64,000 nucleotides of DNA from Duganella guangzhouensis (GTDB lineage Bacteria; Pseudomonadota; Gammaproteobacteria; Burkholderiales; Burkholderiaceae_D). The stretch is taken from the NCBI RefSeq assembly GCF_009674535.1, contig NZ_WKJK01000003.1, positions 310,001 through 374,000 of the forward strand, given 5' to 3'. Positions within the stretch are counted from its first letter, which is position 1, and each line of letters starts with the position of its first letter. This document shows positions 1 to 11,302 of this stretch, piece after piece. The position numbers were made by a program, and so were the translations under genes. Under the pieces are notes generated by a model. It was given only the letters and a program-made list of their open reading frames with translations. It searched no databases and had not been told where the DNA came from.

Positions 1-164
1 TGCACCAGTAATTCATCGTCAAAGTATTCGCGCAACCGGGCCAGCGAACTGCTTAATGCCGATTGACTCATATGTAGCTGCTCTGCCGCGCGGCTGACGC
101 TGCGCAGGGTGAATAGCGCGTCCAGCGCTACGAGCAGGTTCAAATCCAGTTTATTGAACCGCAC
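1..164 (-). CDS. LysR-family regulator, N-terminal part (runs off the window)
   Basis: Only the first ~54 codons are present; the rest lies beyond base 1. They encode a typical LysR winged-helix start ([16 protein letters not shown], then [21 protein letters not shown]), most like the NodD/LinR-style subgroup. The GTG at 164 is chosen because AGGAGA sits 4 bases upstream; an in-frame ATG at 179 is possible. The gene is divergent from the DUF1302 gene at 296, and a palindrome lies between them, so it probably controls that module. The effector cannot be inferred from this fragment. Confidence 0.8.
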   Translation of the reverse strand, partial: MRFNKLDLNLLVALDALFTLRSVSRAAEQLHMSQSALSSSLARLREYFDDELLV

Positions 165-190
165 GCCGTCTCCTGTCATTTTTTTATGAT

Positions 191-220
191 TGCATTCACC
201 GTATCGATACGACACATGCA
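191..220. promoter_or_regulatory. Imperfect 30-bp palindrome, candidate LysR operator
   Basis: A perfect 12-bp core, CGTATCGATACG (200-211), is flanked by TGCAT at 191-195 and ATGCA at 216-220, giving an almost symmetrical 30-bp element (11 of 15 positions pair). It lies between the divergent LysR gene and the DUF1302 gene, where such a regulator would bind. The function is inferred from position and symmetry only. Confidence 0.5.
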
Positions 221-295
221 TGGAATCAATTTTACACATATAACGGTTATGCGCAAACTGCGAACTCCACGAATCATAAAAGATGGAGACACCAC

Positions 296-1948
296 ATGCG
301 TATTTGTACCTTTCGGCTGACCGCGATCGCGGCAGCCGTTCTCTCGGCCGCCGGTAGCCAGGCGGGCGAAATCGAAACCACCAATCCAGATTGGAGTCTG
401 CGCTTTGATAACACCATCAAGGCGACGACGCTGTACCGCGTTCACGATGCCGATGCCGCGCTGGTAAACAGCACGCGCCTGCTGGTGCCGGGTGTGGCAG
501 CATCGGCGGTGCCGCAGGCGCTGAACTTCAACGCCGGCGACGATAACTTCCGCAACAAGGGCTTCGTGTCCAAGCGCGTTGACCTGCTGAGCGAGTTCGA
601 TGCGGTGTACCGCAAGGGCTACGGTCTGCGCATCAGCGGCGCGGCGTGGTACGACCAGGCGTACGACGGCAGCACCGACGCCACCGATACCCACAACGGC
701 CAGTCGCCCTACAACAGCATGCCCAGCTCCACCCGCAAGCTGGCCGGCCGCAAGGCTGAACTGCTGGATGCGTTTGTATTCGGCGGCTGGCAGCTGGGCG
801 AAAGCAGCAAGCTGACCGCGCGTCTGGGCCAGCACGCGCTGGTGTATGGCGAGACGCTGTTCTTCGGTGATAACGGCATCGCCCGCGCGCAGGGGCCGAT
901 GGATGTGTGGAAGCTGCAGTCCTCGCCCAACGCACAGTTCAAGGAAATCATCCGTCCGGTGCCGCAGTTGTCTGGCCAGCTGCAGCTGAATCAGGATGTG
1001 ATGGTGGGGGCGTATTACCAGTTCCACTATGAGGCCGACCGCATGGCGCCGGCCGGCAGCTACTTCAGCAACGCCAATAATATCTGGGGCGGTTCGACGC
1101 TGCCGGAGATCGTCAGCACCTATACGCTGCTGCCGGGCGCGGAGCGCAAGCCATCGGATCGCGGCCAGTTTGGTGCGCAGCTGAAGTGGCGGCTGGAAGA
1201 GACGGACCTGGGCTTTTATGCGGCGCGCTATCACGACAAGTCCGGCGTGTTCTATTCGCAGTTGAATGTCACCAGCAGCGCGCCGGGTAGCTGGTATTAC
1301 GTGTTCCCGGATGCGGTGACCACGGTCGGCTTCAGCGCCACCCGTTCGATCGGGGATACCAATCTGTCGATGGAAGCGTCGGTGCGGCACAACATGCCGC
1401 TCACCAGTCAGAACATCGTGTATGCGAATGTGCAGCCCGAACCGACGTATGCGCGCGGCCGCACCGCGCACGTCAACGTGTCGTGGCTCAGCACCTTGTC
1501 GCCCAACTTCCTGGCGCGCGAATCGGCGCTGATCGGTGAACTGGCGTGGAATCGCGCGCTGTCGATCGACGATCCCGCGCATACGCTGGACGGGCTGCGC
1601 ACGCGCGATGCAACCGCGCTGCAGGTGATCTATACGCCGACCTATCGTCAGATTCTGCCGGCGTTGGACATCAATGTGCCGGTTGGTGTGCGCTATGTGG
1701 TGTCGGGTAACTCCACCGTCACGGGCTTGAGCTGGGGCGCCAAGCATACCGGCACCGCCACGCTTGGCGTGGATGGCACTTATCAGGGCGTGTGGCAGTT
1801 CAGTGTCAGCTACAACAAATATCTGGGCCACGCCGAGCCGTTCGTCAATTACCAGCCTTTGCTCGCTGGCGGCAGCGCCGTCTATAGCAGCGGCAATCCA
1901 CTGGCAGACCGCGATTACGTCGCGCTGTCGCTGCGTCGCACATTTTAA
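296..1948 (+). CDS. DUF1302 family outer-membrane protein
   Basis: A 550-residue protein with a cleavable signal peptide (about residues 1-23, ending GSQAG). It is followed by the DUF1302 pattern of amphipathic beta strands ([16 protein letters not shown] near the N-terminus, a C-terminal strand ending in Phe, ALSLRRTF), which fits an outer-membrane barrel. An ATG preceded by GGAGAC supports the start. It is the first gene of a tight run with DUF1329, YCF48-like and MMPL genes; this quartet recurs in proteobacteria next to genes for hydrophobic or aromatic substrates. A channel or uptake role for such substrates is inference. Confidence 0.85.
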   Translation: MRICTFRLTAIAAAVLSAAGSQAGEIETTNPDWSLRFDNTIKATTLYRVHDADAALVNSTRLLVPGVAASAVPQALNFNAGDDNFRNKGFVSKRVDLLSEFDAVYRKGYGLRISGAAWYDQAYDGSTDATDTHNGQSPYNSMPSSTRKLAGRKAELLDAFVFGGWQLGESSKLTARLGQHALVYGETLFFGDNGIARAQGPMDVWKLQSSPNAQFKEIIRPVPQLSGQLQLNQDVMVGAYYQFHYEADRMAPAGSYFSNANNIWGGSTLPEIVSTYTLLPGAERKPSDRGQFGAQLKWRLEETDLGFYAARYHDKSGVFYSQLNVTSSAPGSWYYVFPDAVTTVGFSATRSIGDTNLSMEASVRHNMPLTSQNIVYANVQPEPTYARGRTAHVNVSWLSTLSPNFLARESALIGELAWNRALSIDDPAHTLDGLRTRDATALQVIYTPTYRQILPALDINVPVGVRYVVSGNSTVTGLSWGAKHTGTATLGVDGTYQGVWQFSVSYNKYLGHAEPFVNYQPLLAGGSAVYSSGNPLADRDYVALSLRRTF

Positions 1949-1966
1949 TTATCAGGAGACTTGTAT

Positions 1967-3310
1967 ATGAAGCAGATTCAAATCGCATTGCTGGCCTGCG
2001 CGGTGGCGCTGCCCGCGTGGGCGGCTGTAACGCCGGAGGAAGCGGCCAAGCTGAAATCGGAACTGACGCCGCTGGGTGGCGAAAAGGCGGGCAACAAGGA
2101 TGGCAGTATTCCCGCTTGGACTGGCGGTTACACCACGCCGATTGCCGGCGACAAGGCCGGTGGCCGTCGCGGCGATCCGTTCAAGGATGAGAAGCCGCTG
2201 TATGTGGTCAGCGCGAAGAATATCGATCAGTATGGCGCGCTGCTGACCGATGGCACCAAGGCGCTGCTGAAGAAGTATCCGGAATATCGTCTGGACGTGT
2301 ACACCACGCACCGCACGGCTGCGGCGCCGCAATGGGTCTACGATAACACCTTCAAGAACGCCACCCGCGCCAAGCTGGCCAGCGATGTGACCACCGGCGC
2401 TTATGGCGGCATTCCGTTCCCGATTCCGAAAACTGGTGCGGAGGTGATGTGGAATCACATGCTGCGCTGGCGCGGCACGTCGTGGCAGTTCCAGGTGAAT
2501 CAGTATCAGCTGACCAGCGATGGCAAGGCGGTGCTGACCACCAGCGGCACCGGCGATCAGCAGATGCCCTACTATCTGCAGGATGGCTCGCTGGAGCAGT
2601 TCTCCAAGTCGAATGAGTTCTGGCTTCTGCGCCTGATCAATTCCGGGCCACCGATTCGCGCGGGCGAGGCGATTGTGGGACGTACCAATATCGATCCGAG
2701 CAAGGATCAGGCTTGGGTGTATCTGACCGGTCAGCGCCGTGTGCGCAAGCTGCCGAATCCGTGCTGCGATACGCCAACGCCATCCACTGCGGGTGTGATG
2801 AGCTTTGACGAGATCGAAACCTGGAATGGCCGCACCGACCGTTTCGACTGGAAGCTGGTGGGCAAGCAGGAGATGCTGATTCCGTATAACGGCAACAAGC
2901 TGTTGCAGCCGAAGACTGATGCGGAGGTGATGGGCCGGGCGTTTCTGAATCCGGATCATGTGCGGTGGGAGAAGCATCGGGTGTGGGTGGTGGAGGCGAC
3001 GCTGCGTGCTGGCCAGCGGCATCAGGCACCGAAGAGCCGCTACTACTGCGATGAGGATACCTGGAACTGTGTGCTGGGTGATCGTTGGGATGCGAATGGT
3101 CAGCTGTGGAAGACGTTGTGGTCGCAGACTTTTGTAGCGCCGGATCTGCCTGGGACGGTGATTGGTGCGTTTGGCTTTGCGGATCTGGTGGCGGGGACGG
3201 GGTTCATTGGGAATCTGTATAACGCCAAGGCGGCGCAGTATCCGCTGAAACCGCGCTATCAGGATAGCGTGTTCACGCCGGATGCCATGGCCGGGGAAGG
3301 TGCGCGCTGA
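1967..3310 (+). CDS. DUF1329 domain-containing protein
   Basis: A 447-residue exported protein with a signal peptide (MKQIQIALLACAVALPAWA). The rest fits DUF1329, a LolB-like fold family almost always encoded next to DUF1302. The ATG at 1967 is preferred over the in-frame TTG at 1961 because AGGAGA at 1953-1958 is correctly spaced only for the ATG. The stop overlaps the next start (TGATG), so translation is coupled. It probably acts in the periplasm or at the outer membrane with the DUF1302 protein, perhaps carrying hydrophobic ligands; its biochemical function is not established. Confidence 0.85.
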   Translation: MKQIQIALLACAVALPAWAAVTPEEAAKLKSELTPLGGEKAGNKDGSIPAWTGGYTTPIAGDKAGGRRGDPFKDEKPLYVVSAKNIDQYGALLTDGTKALLKKYPEYRLDVYTTHRTAAAPQWVYDNTFKNATRAKLASDVTTGAYGGIPFPIPKTGAEVMWNHMLRWRGTSWQFQVNQYQLTSDGKAVLTTSGTGDQQMPYYLQDGSLEQFSKSNEFWLLRLINSGPPIRAGEAIVGRTNIDPSKDQAWVYLTGQRRVRKLPNPCCDTPTPSTAGVMSFDEIETWNGRTDRFDWKLVGKQEMLIPYNGNKLLQPKTDAEVMGRAFLNPDHVRWEKHRVWVVEATLRAGQRHQAPKSRYYCDEDTWNCVLGDRWDANGQLWKTLWSQTFVAPDLPGTVIGAFGFADLVAGTGFIGNLYNAKAAQYPLKPRYQDSVFTPDAMAGEGAR

Positions 3311-4575
3311 TGCGGAAGATAGTCTTGTACCTCAAGACGCTGGCCACAGCCGCCGCCACAGCAACCGCCCTCGCCGCCGCCCACGGCGGTGTGGCGGCCG
3401 ATGGCGCCATCGCCCCGGCAGCGGCGAGCGTCGGCTCGGCTGGAGCTACGACGGCGATCGGCTCGGCCGCCTCGACGGCTGACACGGCGACAACGGGTGG
3501 CCCCCTTGGCCCTATTGCCGGCGCGTCTACGTCAAGCGACTCCTTTGGCGGCTCGGCGGGTGCCAAGGCGGCCGGTGGCGCGAATGGCGCGGTGGTGGCC
3601 GCGCGCTTGCGGCCGGCGGTGGTGTCGGGGCATGCGGCGCAGTCGGTGATGCTCGGGGCGGCGCACGCTGGTGCGCGCCTGGTGACTGTCGGTGAGCGTG
3701 GCATCATCCTGTTCAGTGACGACAATGGCCAGCGCTGGCAGCAGGCCGACATTCCTGTCAGCGTGACCCTGACCGCCGTCCGCTTCAGCGATGCCCGCAA
3801 CGGCATCGCGGTCGGCCACGCCGGCATCATCCTGCGCACTGCCGACGGCGGCGCGCACTGGCAAAAAGTACTGGACGGCGAACGCATCGCCGCCCTGGCA
3901 CTGGAAACCGCCAAACGCAGCAACGACGCCCTGGCCCTGCGCGACGCCGAACGCCTGGTGGCCGACGGCGCCGACAAACCCCTGCTCGACATCTGCCTGC
4001 TAAACAACCAGCGCATGCTGGCCATCGGCGCCTACGGCCTCGCCCTCGGCAGCGAAGACGGCGGCACCACCTGGCACGCCTGGATGGACCGCCTGCACAA
4101 CCCCAAAGGCTTGCACCTGAACGCCGCTCGCCAGCAGGGCGACACCATCCTGATCGCCGGAGAACGCGGATACGCAGCCCTCTCCACCGACGCCGGCCGC
4201 AGCTTCCACACCCTCAGCGTCCCGTATCAGGGCAGCTTCTTCACCGCCGACATCCTGACCAACGGCGACTACATCCTGGCCGGCCTGCGCGGCAACGTCT
4301 GGCGCTCAAACGACAAGGGCATCAGCTGGCGCCAACTAGCCAACCCCGCTCCAGTCTCGATCACCGCGTCCGCCGCGCGCGACGAAGGCACGCTAATCTT
4401 CGCCAACCAGGCCGGCATGCTACTCACCCTGCGCGACGACGCCCTGGTTCCGGCACCAGCCGCCCCGCTGCCGCCACTGAATGGCCTGCTGGCGACCAAA
4501 AACGGCAGCCTGCTCGCCCTCAGCATCCAAGGTCTGATCCCCGTACCCGCGCAATCCCCCGGAGCCGTAAAATGA
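3310..4575 (+). CDS. YCF48/BNR-repeat secreted beta-propeller protein
   Basis: A 421-residue protein with a signal peptide and a long Ala/Gly-rich, low-complexity N-terminal stretch (about residues 15-95). BNR-type repeats follow (GERGIILFSDDNGQRWQQ, GHAGIILRTADGGAHWQ, LGSEDGGTTWHAW, RGNVWRSNDKGISWRQ), each with the Asp-box-like D-x-G-x-x-W. The fold should be a beta-propeller like photosystem II assembly factor YCF48. It overlaps its neighbours by 1 and 4 bases, so it is an obligate member of this operon, probably assisting the transporter. It is not a glycosidase by any visible catalytic residue. Confidence 0.8.
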   Translation: MRKIVLYLKTLATAAATATALAAAHGGVAADGAIAPAAASVGSAGATTAIGSAASTADTATTGGPLGPIAGASTSSDSFGGSAGAKAAGGANGAVVAARLRPAVVSGHAAQSVMLGAAHAGARLVTVGERGIILFSDDNGQRWQQADIPVSVTLTAVRFSDARNGIAVGHAGIILRTADGGAHWQKVLDGERIAALALETAKRSNDALALRDAERLVADGADKPLLDICLLNNQRMLAIGAYGLALGSEDGGTTWHAWMDRLHNPKGLHLNAARQQGDTILIAGERGYAALSTDAGRSFHTLSVPYQGSFFTADILTNGDYILAGLRGNVWRSNDKGISWRQLANPAPVSITASAARDEGTLIFANQAGMLLTLRDDALVPAPAAPLPPLNGLLATKNGSLLALSIQGLIPVPAQSPGAVK

Positions 4576-6944
4576 ATTTGTCCGATCTTAACCAGTCGCC
4601 GGCGGCGCAAGAGATGCCGCCCTTCGACAGCAACTCCGGTTCCATCCTCGAACGACTGCTGTTCAACCACCGCCTGCTGATCCTCGCCATCTGCGTGCTG
4701 GTGACCGCGCTGCTCGGATGGCAGGCCACCCGCCTCACCATCAACGCCAGCTTTGAAAAAACCATCCCCACCCACCATCCCTACATCGCCAACTACCTGC
4801 AATACCAGAACGAGCTGACAGGCTTGGGCAACGCCGTCCGCATCGCCGTCGACAACCCCAAAGGCAGCATCTACGACGCAGCCTATCTGGAAACCCTACG
4901 CAAACTAAGCGAAGAAGTATTCCTGGTCCCCGGCGTTGCCCGCAACCAGATGAAGTCCTTGTGGACGCCCGCCACACGCTGGGTCGGCGTTACCGAAGAC
5001 GGCCTGGAAGGCGGCCCAGTCATCCCGGACGGCTACGACGGCAGCCAGCAAAGCCTGGAACAGCTGAAAGCCAACATCGCCCGCTCCGGCGAAATCGGCC
5101 AGTTGATCGCCTCCGACGCCAGCTCCAGCGCCATCTACGTACCGCTGCTGGTCAAGGACAGCGACGGCAAAGCACTCGACTACGGCGAATTCGCCAACAA
5201 GCTCGAAACCCTGCGCGCCAAATACGAACAACAGGGTGTGCGCATCCACATCACCGGCTTCGCCAAACTGGTGGGAGACCTGATCGACGGCGTGCGCGCG
5301 GTGCTGATATTCTTCGCGATAGCGGTCGCCATCGCCAGCGCCATGGTCTACTGGTACACGCGCTGCGCACGTTCCACCACGCTGGTGGTACTGGCGTCAC
5401 TAGTAGCCGTGGTATGGCAGCTCGGCGTGCTGCCTCTGCTCGGCTACGCGCTCGATCCCTACTCCATCCTGGTACCGTTTCTGGTATTCGCCATCGGCAT
5501 GAGCCACGGCGCGCAGAAAATGAACGGCATCATGCAGGACATCGGCCGCGGCATGGACAAACTGGTGGCCGCCCGCTACACCTTCCGCCGCCTGTTCCTG
5601 GCCGGCCTGACCGCATTGCTGGCCGACGCCGTCGGCTTCGCCGTACTGTCCACCATCGACATCGCCGTCATCCGCGAACTGGCGGTAGCCGCCTCGCTGG
5701 GCGTGGCCATGCTGATCTTCACCAACCTGATCCTGCTGCCCATCCTGCTCAGCTACACCGGCGTCAGCGTCACCGCCGCCGCGCGCAGCCTGCGCGCCGA
5801 ACAGGCCGATGCTGCAGGCAAGCGACGCCACCCGCTGTGGGCACACCTGGACCGCTACACCAGCCGCCGCTGGGCCACCGGCGCCATCGTAGTCGCGCTG
5901 GTGCTGGCGGTGGGCGCCTACGCGCTCAGCACCCAACTCAAAATCGGCGACCTCGATCCCGGCGCACCCGAACTGCGCGCCGACAGCCGCTACAACCGTG
6001 ACGTCGCCGCCCTCAGCGCCGCCTACGGCGCCTCCAGTGACGTACTGGCAGTGATGGTCAAAACCGCCGATGGCCAATGCTCGCAGTACGACACACTGAA
6101 CAAGATCGACGCGCTGGAATGGCAGCTACGCCAGATCGACGGCGTAGAAAGCACCAACAGCCTGTCGCTGCTGAACCGCCGCGTGCTGGCGGGCCTCAAC
6201 GAAGGCAATCCGAAATGGTATGAGTTCTTGCCCAACCAGGACATGCTCAACACCGTCACCGCCGGCGCGCCGCGTGGCCTGTACAACGACAGTTGCAACC
6301 TGCTGACCGTCTACGTCTACCTGCGCGACCACAAGGCCGACACGCTGACGCGCGTTATCAGTCACGTCGAAGGTTTCGCCGCCGCCAACAACACCAAGGA
6401 CACCCAGTTCCTGCTGGCCGCCGGCTCGGCCGGCATCGAAGCCGCCACCAACATCGTGGTGCACGAGGCATGGCGCAACATGCTGTTGCTGGTGTATGGC
6501 GCGGTAGTGCTGCTGTGCTTTATCACCTTCCGTTCCTGGCGCGCGGTGCTGGTGGCGGTGCTGCCGCTGATGCTGACCTCCGTGATGGCGGAAGCGCTGA
6601 TGGTCACGCTAGGCATGGGCGTCAAGGTAGCCACGCTGCCGGTGATCGCACTCGGCGTCGGCATCGGTGTCGACTACGCGCTGTACATCCTCAGCATCAC
6701 GCTGGCGCAGCTGCGTCAGGGTGCTACGCTGTCGTTCGCCTACTACCGCGCCCTGCTCTTCACCGGCAAGGTAGTGATGCTGACCGGCTTCACGCTGGCG
6801 ATCGGCGTCGTCACCTGGGTCGCCAGTCCGATCAAGTTCCAGGCCGATATGGGGCTGCTGCTGGCCTTCATGTTCCTCTGGAATATGCTGGGCGCGCTGA
6901 TTCTGGTGCCGGCACTGGGCCACTTCCTGCTGAAGACCAAATGA
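4572..6944 (+). CDS. MMPL/RND family transporter
   Basis: A 790-residue inner-membrane protein with two homologous halves. Each has one leading transmembrane helix (LLILAICVLVTALLGW near 35-50; a second near 435-450), a large periplasmic loop and a block of five helices (about 225-405 and 635-785), the layout of the MMPL/SSD RND family. The acidic/Gly-rich helix GVGIGVDYALYILSI resembles the proton-relay helix. The ATGA overlap with the preceding gene and with the Rieske gene shows operon coupling. It probably moves hydrophobic substrates across the inner membrane together with the DUF1302/DUF1329/YCF48 partners; the direction is unknown. Confidence 0.85.
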   Translation: MNLSDLNQSPAAQEMPPFDSNSGSILERLLFNHRLLILAICVLVTALLGWQATRLTINASFEKTIPTHHPYIANYLQYQNELTGLGNAVRIAVDNPKGSIYDAAYLETLRKLSEEVFLVPGVARNQMKSLWTPATRWVGVTEDGLEGGPVIPDGYDGSQQSLEQLKANIARSGEIGQLIASDASSSAIYVPLLVKDSDGKALDYGEFANKLETLRAKYEQQGVRIHITGFAKLVGDLIDGVRAVLIFFAIAVAIASAMVYWYTRCARSTTLVVLASLVAVVWQLGVLPLLGYALDPYSILVPFLVFAIGMSHGAQKMNGIMQDIGRGMDKLVAARYTFRRLFLAGLTALLADAVGFAVLSTIDIAVIRELAVAASLGVAMLIFTNLILLPILLSYTGVSVTAAARSLRAEQADAAGKRRHPLWAHLDRYTSRRWATGAIVVALVLAVGAYALSTQLKIGDLDPGAPELRADSRYNRDVAALSAAYGASSDVLAVMVKTADGQCSQYDTLNKIDALEWQLRQIDGVESTNSLSLLNRRVLAGLNEGNPKWYEFLPNQDMLNTVTAGAPRGLYNDSCNLLTVYVYLRDHKADTLTRVISHVEGFAAANNTKDTQFLLAAGSAGIEAATNIVVHEAWRNMLLLVYGAVVLLCFITFRSWRAVLVAVLPLMLTSVMAEALMVTLGMGVKVATLPVIALGVGIGVDYALYILSITLAQLRQGATLSFAYYRALLFTGKVVMLTGFTLAIGVVTWVASPIKFQADMGLLLAFMFLWNMLGALILVPALGHFLLKTK

Positions 6945-7277
6945 AGCTGTGCACACTGAACGAACTGCCGGACGGCGAATCGCGCGGCTTCGATCCGCTG
7001 GATGAAGGCCAGGACAGTGTGCTGCTGGTGCGGCAAGGCACACAGGTCTACGCCTACCGCGACCAGTGTCCGCACTATGGCGACACGCCGATGGCCTGGC
7101 GTCGTCACGCTTACCTGAACGCCGCCGGTACCCACATCGTCTGCGCGGCGCACGGCGCGCTGTTCGAGATTGCGAACGGCGCTTGCGTGCAAGGACCGTG
7201 CATGGGCGACAAGCTGACCGCGCTGCCGATCACCATCACGCCGCAAGGCGACATCTATATCAATCCTGGAGACCTCG

Positions 7278-7285
<8 letters not shown>
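6941..7285 (+). CDS. Small Rieske [2Fe-2S] protein
   Basis: A 114-residue stand-alone Rieske domain. The cluster ligands are visible as CPHYG and CAAHG, about 25 residues apart, the two-Cys/two-His pattern of bacterial Rieske ferredoxins. The ATG overlaps the MMPL stop (ATGA), and the end overlaps the MFS start. There is no signal peptide, so it acts in the cytoplasm, probably as an electron carrier for an oxygenase. No oxygenase lacking its own reductase is evident close by, so the partner is not known. Confidence 0.85.
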
Positions 7286-9607
<2,322 letters not shown>

Positions 9608-9704
9608 TTAGTATGGAGTCATCGTAGCCCTGCCGCGCCGTAAAAAAAATGGATGAAATCCGCTAAAACTTGTACTATTTTGACAGACCATCTCCAGCAC
9701 GCCC

Positions 9705-10595
9705 ATGCCAGCCTACACCAAACCCAGCACCAAAGACATTCCGCAGTTCGCTCTCTATGGCGAACAGACAAGAGCGGAAAACGCCGAATCGGTGCACACC
9801 GAATTGATTGAAACCCGCAGCCGCGTGTACGATTGGCACATCGACCGCCACACGCATGCAGGCTCGTTTCAGGTACTATTTTTATTCGGCGGTGAGGTGC
9901 GCGCCACCGTCAATGACGCGCTGTGGGAGTGCAGCGGACCGGTGGTCATCACCATCCACCCGACCGTGGTGCATGGCTTCGATTTCTCGCCCGAGGCGCA
10001 CGGCTATGTGCTGACGGTGGACCAGAACGTTGTTTTTTCCGCCACCGAAAATCGCGCCGACCTGTTTTCCTCGCTATTCGTCGAACCGTTGGCGATCGAC
10101 CTGTCGGCCCAACCGGAGATGCGGGCGCGGATTGAAACGCTGTTGCAGCAGCTGGTGACGGAAGCATCGTGGCCCGAGTACGGCCACACCATGATGCTGG
10201 AATGGCTGGCCCGCGCCGCCCTGCTGCTGCTGGTACGCGTGCACGCCGAACGCCGCATCGCCGATCAATCGGGCAGCGCCGACTTCCAGCTGTTCAGCCG
10301 CTTTCGCAACGAGGTGGAACAGCACTTCAAGGAACAATGGCAGGTGGGCCAGTATGCCGAACTGCTACGGGTGACGCCGACACGTTTGAATCGCCTGTGC
10401 CTAAAGCTGTCCGGCAAATCGGCTTTCGACATCACGCAGGACCGGCTGATGCTGGAAGCCTGTCGCAAGCTGACCTATGTGCCAGCCAGCGTGGCCAGCA
10501 TCGCTTATGAACTGGGCTTCCAGGACCCGGCCTACTTCAGCCGTTTGTTCAAGAAACGCATGGGCGTCACGCCCAAGGAATTCCGCCGCACCTGA
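9705..10595 (+). CDS. pobR: AraC-family regulator of pobA (PobR/PobC type)
   Basis: A 296-residue protein with an N-terminal cupin-like sensing domain (about 40-110, HTHAGSFQVLFLFGG) and a C-terminal double helix-turn-helix of AraC/XylS type (about 195-295; SVASIAYELGFQDPAYFSRLFKKRMGVTPKEFRR). The Pseudomonas-type pobA activator belongs to this family, whereas Acinetobacter uses an IclR protein. The divergent position across a 115-bp AT-containing gap from pobA supports 4-hydroxybenzoate-dependent activation. I saw no clear inverted repeat in the gap. Confidence 0.82.
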   Translation: MPAYTKPSTKDIPQFALYGEQTRAENAESVHTELIETRSRVYDWHIDRHTHAGSFQVLFLFGGEVRATVNDALWECSGPVVITIHPTVVHGFDFSPEAHGYVLTVDQNVVFSATENRADLFSSLFVEPLAIDLSAQPEMRARIETLLQQLVTEASWPEYGHTMMLEWLARAALLLLVRVHAERRIADQSGSADFQLFSRFRNEVEQHFKEQWQVGQYAELLRVTPTRLNRLCLKLSGKSAFDITQDRLMLEACRKLTYVPASVASIAYELGFQDPAYFSRLFKKRMGVTPKEFRRT

Positions 10596-11207
10596 TTACA
10601 GCGTGTCGCGGCCGATGGCCGACGCGATCACCTGATCTTCGATATCGGCCGCGCCCAGATCGCCCACCATATAGGTTTGCAGCAGCGATGCCTGTCTGAT
10701 TTTGGCGTAGCCATAAATGGTGGCCCAGAATGCGATCAGCCTTCCACGCGCCCGACCAGCGGCGATGCCATCCTGTTCCAGCGCGGCGCTGAACATCGCC
10801 AGTATGGTCGCGTAGGTATCGCTCTGCGCCTGCGCCAGTTGCGGATGCGTGGTCGGATCGTTCAGTAGTCCGGCCTCGAACATCAACCGGAACAACTGTG
10901 GGTTGGCGTCCACAAAACGCAGGAATTGGCGCGCCGCAGCCACCACGCGTGCCATCGGTTCGGCGTCCCTTGCGGCTTCCGCATGCGCCAGCGCGTGCAG
11001 GCGCTGGAAGCCGATCGCCGCCACCTCCGCCAGCAGTTGATCTCTCTCCGGGAAGTGGCGATACGGTGCGCCTCGGGTGACGCCCAATTGCTCGGCCAGC
11101 GCCCGCAGCGACACCACTTCATAGCCGTCCGACTCCACCACCTCCAAGGCCTTGGCAATTAGCGAAGCCCGCAAGTCGCCGTGATGATACCCACGCTCTG
11201 TAGCCAT
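10596..11207 (-). CDS. TetR-family regulator (probable vanillate regulator)
   Basis: About 203 residues. The N-terminal HTH (GYHHGDLRASLIAKALEVVESDG, then VSLRALAEQLGVTRGAPYRHFPERDQLLAEV) is TetR type with a WHG/TetR_C_33-like effector domain. The ATG at 11207 is taken; a TTG two codons earlier is possible, and neither has a strong ribosome site. It is divergent from vanA, with a perfect 19-bp palindrome between the two, so it most likely represses vanAB and itself until vanillate or a derivative binds. Other organisms use GntR or PadR VanR proteins here. Confidence 0.8.
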   Translation of the reverse strand: MATERGYHHGDLRASLIAKALEVVESDGYEVVSLRALAEQLGVTRGAPYRHFPERDQLLAEVAAIGFQRLHALAHAEAARDAEPMARVVAAARQFLRFVDANPQLFRLMFEAGLLNDPTTHPQLAQAQSDTYATILAMFSAALEQDGIAAGRARGRLIAFWATIYGYAKIRQASLLQTYMVGDLGAADIEDQVIASAIGRDTL

Positions 11208-11260
11208 ACCCAATTAGAAATCCGTTTGCAAATAAGCGTAATTGTGCCATCATTTACTCA

Positions 11261-11279
11261 ATGTATGCGCCGCATACAT
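11261..11279. promoter_or_regulatory. Perfect 19-bp inverted repeat, van operator
   Basis: The repeat ATGTATGCG-C-CGCATACAT is symmetrical at all nine pairs around one central base. It lies 24 bases before the vanA start and 54 bases before the TetR-type gene start. Length and symmetry are typical of TetR-family operators, so it probably serves the adjacent regulator. Confidence 0.75.
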
Positions 11280-11302
11280 AAAAACAAATGGAGGAGACAC
11301 TC

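Noticed and set aside
176..1831. Long open frame (551 codons) antisense to the DUF1302 gene
   Set aside because: It is rich in Arg/His/Gln, has no domain or ribosome site, and mirrors the codon pattern of the well-supported gene on the other strand. A high-GC shadow.
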